A stretch of DNA of 8,617 nt from DATEZO01 sp035255485 (GTDB taxonomy: Bacteria > Pseudomonadota > Gammaproteobacteria > Burkholderiales > Burkholderiaceae_D): positions 1 to 8,617 of the forward strand of contig DATEZO010000043.1 in NCBI GenBank assembly GCA_035255485.1, given 5' to 3'. The translations under genes were made by a program, and so were the position numbers. The notes under the pieces are model-generated. The model did no database searches and was not told the origin of the DNA. It saw only the letters and a program-made list of their open reading frames with translations. Numbering within the stretch: position 1 is the stretch's first letter; the number at the start of each line of letters is the position of its first letter. Below are positions 6,281 through 8,617 of this stretch, piece by piece.

Positions 6281-7711
6281 TTAGCCGCGGAGCAGGGCAA
6301 GCACGCCGTTCGGAAGCGAGTTTGCCTGAGCCAGCATTGCGGTGCCAGCTTGCTGCAGAATCTGGCCGCGTGTCAGACTTGCAGTTTCTGAGGCGAAGTC
6401 AGTGTCCTGGATGCGGCTGCGGGATGCAGACAGGTTCTCGGAGCTCGTTTGCAGGCTGGCGACCACCGACGTGAAGCGGTTCTGGATCGCACCGAGGTTG
6501 GCGCGCGAGCTGTTTACCGAGTTCAGCGCGGAGTCGATCGAGGCCAAGGCGGTTTGCGCGCCAGAGACCGAGCTGATGTCGACCGCAGAGATTGCCGTGC
6601 CAGTTGCAGAAGCCGTCACCGTCGATGCGGTCAAGCCTGCGTTCGCCGGAGTATTGCCGCCAAGGATGAAGGTGCTGCTGCTCGTCAAGCTGAAAGTGCT
6701 CTTGGTCGTGGCAGCTGCCAAGCCGGTATCCGTAGCGGTCAGTGTGCCCGTATAGTTGGAAATAACAATGTTGCGGCCGTCGGCGGCATTCAGCGAGATT
6801 TTATCTGTCGCGGTGTCGTACGTTGCCGTCACGCCGGTCGTTGCGGACGATCCTTGAATCGCAGCGGCGATTGCGGCGCCATCCGTATCTTGCGTGCCCG
6901 ACAGCGCGGCGACGGTGATGGTCGCACCGTTGATGTCCACGGTGCCGGCATGGCCTGCAACCGCTCCGCCCGCGGCACCAAGCAGGGTGGTGGCATTTGC
7001 CGTCGCTGTTACACCGGAAGAAGTCGCGTTGATGGCGGCTGCGATTTGCATGGCACTGTCATTGGTCTTGCCATTGGTGCCGTTGGTCGCTGCGCCGACG
7101 CTGAATACGTTGGAGCCAACCTGGATCGTCAAGTCCCCTGCGCCAAGAGCAGACAGTGTATTAGCGGAAGTCTTGTTGGCTGTGAACGAACTGCCGAGGT
7201 CGGTTGTTCTGGCGCTGGCAATGGACGCGATCGAGATGCGGTCATTTGCAGTGTTGTTGGCGCCCACCTGGAAGGTCTGGCTCGTGAACGTACCATTCAA
7301 CAGCTTCACGCCGTTAAACTCGGAATTCTGGGAAACACGGTCGATTTCTTGCGACAGTGCTTGAAGTTCTGCATTCAATGCGCTGCGATCACTTGCGCTG
7401 TTGGACGCGTTGGCGGATTGGACAGCCAGTTCGCGCATACGCTGCAGGTTGTTGCCGATCTGGACGAGATCGCCTTCAGCAGTCTGTGCCAGCGAAATGC
7501 CGTCGTTGGCATTGCGTGCTGCCACATTCATGCCTTTGATCTGCGACGTCATGCGCTCAGAAATCGCGAGGCCGGCGGCGTCGTCTTTTGCGCTGTTGAT
7601 GCGCAGACCGGAAGACAGACGCTGCAGCGAGGTTGCCAGTGCGCCTTGCGATGCGTTCAGGTTACGCTGTGCGTTGAGCGATGCAATATTGGTGTTGATA
7701 AATGCAGCCAT
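6281..7711 (-). CDS. fliC: Flagellin FliC
   Basis: FliC is the filament subunit, exported with the help of FliS. The 476-residue protein has the invariant ends. The N-terminal D0/D1 part (about 1-165) contains AAFINTNIASLNAQRNL, LQRLSSGLRINSAKDDAAG (29-47) and LQRMRELAVQSAN (89-101), the last matching the segment recognised by TLR5 in other flagellins. The C-terminal part (about 385-476) contains SSRANLGAIQNRF, SRIQDTDFASETA (432-444) and the end GVLALLRG. The central 170-380 is Ala/Thr/Ser/Gly-rich, has no cysteine and shows two Flagellin_IN-like repeats (about 193-240 and 257-320). The ATG at 7711 has an AGGAG site seven bases upstream. Two FliA-type promoters lie upstream and a terminator downstream, so it can be expressed as a single-gene transcript. 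Confidence 0.98.
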   Translation of the reverse strand: MAAFINTNIASLNAQRNLNASQGALATSLQRLSSGLRINSAKDDAAGLAISERMTSQIKGMNVAARNANDGISLAQTAEGDLVQIGNNLQRMRELAVQSANASNSASDRSALNAELQALSQEIDRVSQNSEFNGVKLLNGTFTSQTFQVGANNTANDRISIASIASARTTDLGSSFTANKTSANTLSALGAGDLTIQVGSNVFSVGAATNGTNGKTNDSAMQIAAAINATSSGVTATANATTLLGAAGGAVAGHAGTVDINGATITVAALSGTQDTDGAAIAAAIQGSSATTGVTATYDTATDKISLNAADGRNIVISNYTGTLTATDTGLAAATTKSTFSLTSSSTFILGGNTPANAGLTASTVTASATGTAISAVDISSVSGAQTALASIDSALNSVNSSRANLGAIQNRFTSVVASLQTSSENLSASRSRIQDTDFASETASLTRGQILQQAGTAMLAQANSLPNGVLALLRG

Positions 7712-7718
7712 GATGTTT

Positions 7719-7723
7719 CTCCT
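7719..7723 (-). promoter_or_regulatory. fliC ribosome binding site
   Basis: AGGAG on the minus strand is seven bases before the fliC ATG (7711-7709). It is a strong site, as expected for a very highly made protein, and lies five bases after the closing stem of the leader hairpin. Confidence 0.85.
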
Positions 7724-7728
7724 ATTTG

Positions 7729-7781
7729 ACTGGGGTCCGATTCATTCCGGTTCAAGTTTTGCAACTTCGGTTCACCCCAGT
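7729..7781 (-). promoter_or_regulatory. Foldable 5' leader of fliC mRNA
   Basis: Within the predicted transcript leader, ACTGGGGT (7781-7774) and ACCCCAGT (7736-7729) form a perfect 8-bp stem. It encloses a small inner hairpin AAGTT-loop-AACTT (7767-7763 / 7758-7754). The structure ends five bases before the AGGAG site. It could stabilise the mRNA or affect ribosome access. This is a hand-read fold, not a computed one. Confidence 0.55.
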
Positions 7782-7813
7782 TGGTTGGGAATTTCGAACC
7801 GCTGTTGTTTTGT

Positions 7814-7840
7814 TTATCGGATGGGACTGGAAAAAGTTTA
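7814..7840 (-). promoter_or_regulatory. FliA (sigma-28) promoter of fliC, proximal
   Basis: On the minus strand: TAAA (7840-7837), 15 bases, then TCCGATAA (7821-7814). This matches the FliA consensus TAAA-N15-GCCGATAA at all but one position. Transcription should start near 7806, giving a leader of about 95 bases before the fliC ATG. Confidence 0.88.
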
Positions 7841-7896
7841 GGGCGGGCGTTCCGCTTATTTTTCAGTCCAATCAAATCTCAACCCGGACACCCACT

Positions 7897-7923
7897 TCAT
7901 CGGAGCAGTCGGAAAAAACTTTA
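7897..7923 (-). promoter_or_regulatory. Second, weaker FliA-like promoter upstream of fliC
   Basis: On the minus strand: TAAA (7923-7920, continuing as TAAAGTTTT, the extended -35 often seen in flagellar genes), 15 bases, then TCCGATGA (7904-7897). The -10 matches GCCGATAA at 6 of 8 positions and the spacing is exact. It lies 83 bp upstream of the proximal promoter and points the same way. It may be an active distal promoter or a decayed copy. Confidence 0.5.
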
Positions 7924-8204
7924 AGTACGGAAACTATTTTTTTGTTCTCGTGTGCGCTGGATGCGGTTCGCCAAGGACGTGGCGGCAGATTTTGTCTATG
8001 AAACGCCGGTAATTTCACGGTCCGCGAAAATTAAAGAAAAAATCAGGCCTAAAGTTTTATTTGATCTGTGCCGTAACAGGACGTAAGCCGCGGCTTCTGG
8101 GAAAAATTCCTCATATCCGGTGTTTTTTTGCAAACAATGAGAATTCGGCGGTAGAGAAGCCGTGTCGGACGTCCAGATGATTTGAATGGGTGCGTTTGGA
8201 CGCT
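7924..8204. other. Gene-poor stretch between the fliC promoters and the inverted-repeat element
   Basis: This is part of the roughly 720-bp gap between fliC and the GGDEF gene. I see no gene on either strand; open frames here are short and unlike known proteins. It contains A/T-rich runs (about 8022-8042), a perfect 12-bp palindrome AAGCCGCGGCTT (8085-8096), and a plus-strand TAAAGTTTT (8050-8058) followed by GCCGTAAC (8070-8077) that is only a poor FliA match. Confidence 0.5.
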
Positions 8205-8396
8205 ATGGCTGTCCACGGAAAACACGGAAATCACGGAAAGAAGCCCTACTTTATCTTTTGCGGACATCCATGTTTTTCCTGCCATGGCGCAGAAGCCTTT
8301 GTTCCAAGAGATGCAAAAGACACTCGGCGTGCCCCGCGAAGAGCGTAAAACCCAAGGCTTTATTCCGTGATTTCCGTGTATTCCGTGGACACCCAT
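8205..8396. repeat. 192-bp element bounded by 41-bp inverted repeats with 9-bp CACGGAAA units
   Basis: Bases 8205-8245 and the reverse complement of 8356-8396 agree at 37 of 41 positions. Each arm contains three consecutive 9-bp units of the form xCACGGAAx (8213-8239 in the left arm), so the element has both tandem and inverted repetition. The 110-bp middle has no supported gene; frames through it read as repetitive strings such as STENTEITE or GVHGIHGNHG, which are by-products of the repeat. From memory, CACGGAAA-rich intergenic repeats of this kind occur scattered in many bacterial genomes. It lies 38 bp after the stop of the GGDEF gene and could also act as its transcript end. Confidence 0.8.
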
Positions 8397-8433
8397 GACA
8401 TTCTGCAGCACCAACTGAATTCATTCGGACGAA

Positions 8434-8617
8434 CTACGAGTTAGCCGCCACCACCCGGTTCTTGCCCGCTTTCTTCGCCCTGTACAAGGCTGCATCCGCC
8501 CGCTTGATCATCGCCGCCTGATCCTCCCCCGGCGCGCGCAACGCAACCCCCGCGCTGAAGGTAATCAGCAGGCGCTGGTTGTTGTACATGAAAATCTGCT
8601 TGGTCAATTCACGCTGC
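8434..8617 (-). CDS. GGDEF-domain protein (probable diguanylate cyclase), C-terminal end only
   Basis: Only the last 60 codons are in the window; the gene continues past the right edge. The visible protein ends with the characteristic tail of a GGDEF domain: LLITFSAGVALRAPGEDQ, then MIKRADAALYRAKKAGKNRV and a short VAANS end. This corresponds to the (V/I)T.S.GvA strand and the ADxALYxAKxxGRN helix that close diguanylate cyclase domains. The GGDEF signature itself and any sensor part lie outside, so activity cannot be judged. Diguanylate cyclases make c-di-GMP from two GTP. Its position beside a flagellar locus that encodes a YcgR receptor is suggestive, but the 720-bp gap and the repeat element argue against a shared transcript with fliC. 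Confidence 0.92.
   Translation of the reverse strand, partial: QRELTKQIFMYNNQRLLITFSAGVALRAPGEDQAAMIKRADAALYRAKKAGKNRVVAANS

Noticed and set aside
6449..7729. 426-codon plus-strand open frame antisense to fliC
   Set aside because: Cysteine- and arginine-rich, non-natural composition; it is the complement of the Ala/Thr-rich flagellin codons.
7657..7875. 72-codon minus-strand open frame over the fliC promoter and start
   Set aside because: It overlaps the fliC promoter, leader and first codons in another frame and has no family resemblance.
8011..8034. Possible hairpin around CACGGTCCGCG followed by an A-rich stretch
   Set aside because: The near-palindrome leaves a one-base loop and has mismatches, so it is not a credible terminator.
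8050..8077. Plus-strand FliA-like promoter, TAAAGTTTT followed by GCCGTAAC
   Set aside because: The spacer is 16 rather than 15 bases, the -10 lacks the central A of GCCGATAA, and no gene follows on that strand.
8049..8414. 121-codon minus-strand open frame and two plus-strand frames (8182-8370, 8186-8398)
   Set aside because: They run through the inverted-repeat element; their repetitive residues (GVHGIHGNHG, STENTEITE) come from the DNA repeat, and they have no ribosome binding site or known family.

Overview
This window is a chromosomal flagellar late-gene region from a Gram-negative bacterium. The gene order (fliC-flaG-fliD-fliS-fliT, then a FliK-like gene, a stand-alone FlhB C-terminal-domain gene, a ycgR-type PilZ gene and a convergent fliE), the FliA (sigma-28) promoter style and the protein sequences all fit a betaproteobacterium. 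The order Burkholderiales, family Oxalobacteraceae (Herminiimonas / Herbaspirillum / Janthinobacterium relatives), is the most likely placement. That placement is from memory of gene order and protein flavour, not from a search.

Layout from left to right. Bases 1-227 are the upstream region of fliE (plus strand, 228-569), which encodes the basal-body MS-ring/rod junction protein. fliE runs convergently into a long minus-strand block. Read in its own direction (right to left), that block holds fliC (7711-6281), a rho-independent terminator, flaG (6207-5833), a consensus FliA promoter, and then a tightly packed run: fliD (5739-3724), fliS (3712-3224), fliT (3219-2881), a FliK-like gene (2875-1730), an FlhB-CC-like gene (1743-1456) and ycgR (1409-642). 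Gaps in that run are 11, 4 and 5 bp, then a 14-bp overlap, then 46 bp, so it is probably one transcript driven by the fliD promoter. Upstream of fliC is a gene-poor stretch of about 720 bp. It holds two FliA-type promoters pointing into fliC, a foldable flagellin mRNA leader, and a 192-bp element bounded by 41-bp imperfect inverted repeats. The right edge has the last 60 codons of a GGDEF-domain protein, also on the minus strand.

How the genes work together. FliC is the filament subunit and FliD the cap. FliS and FliT are the cytoplasmic chaperones expected for FliC and FliD respectively, and FlaG is a filament-length or assembly factor. The FliK-like protein and the FlhB-CC-like protein look like a pair acting on the export-switch step, where secretion changes from hook-type to filament-type substrates. 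YcgR would be the c-di-GMP-responsive brake on the motor, and the neighbouring GGDEF protein may make c-di-GMP. The block therefore couples filament production, the export switch and a brake under FliA-dependent late timing.

I see no insertion sequence, phage, CRISPR array, tRNA or rRNA. I do not see a wholly new system. The points most worth a second look are the FliK-like / mini-FlhB pair with a changed NPTH motif, the paired FliA promoters and structured leader of fliC, flaG placed just behind a terminator, and the inverted-repeat element.
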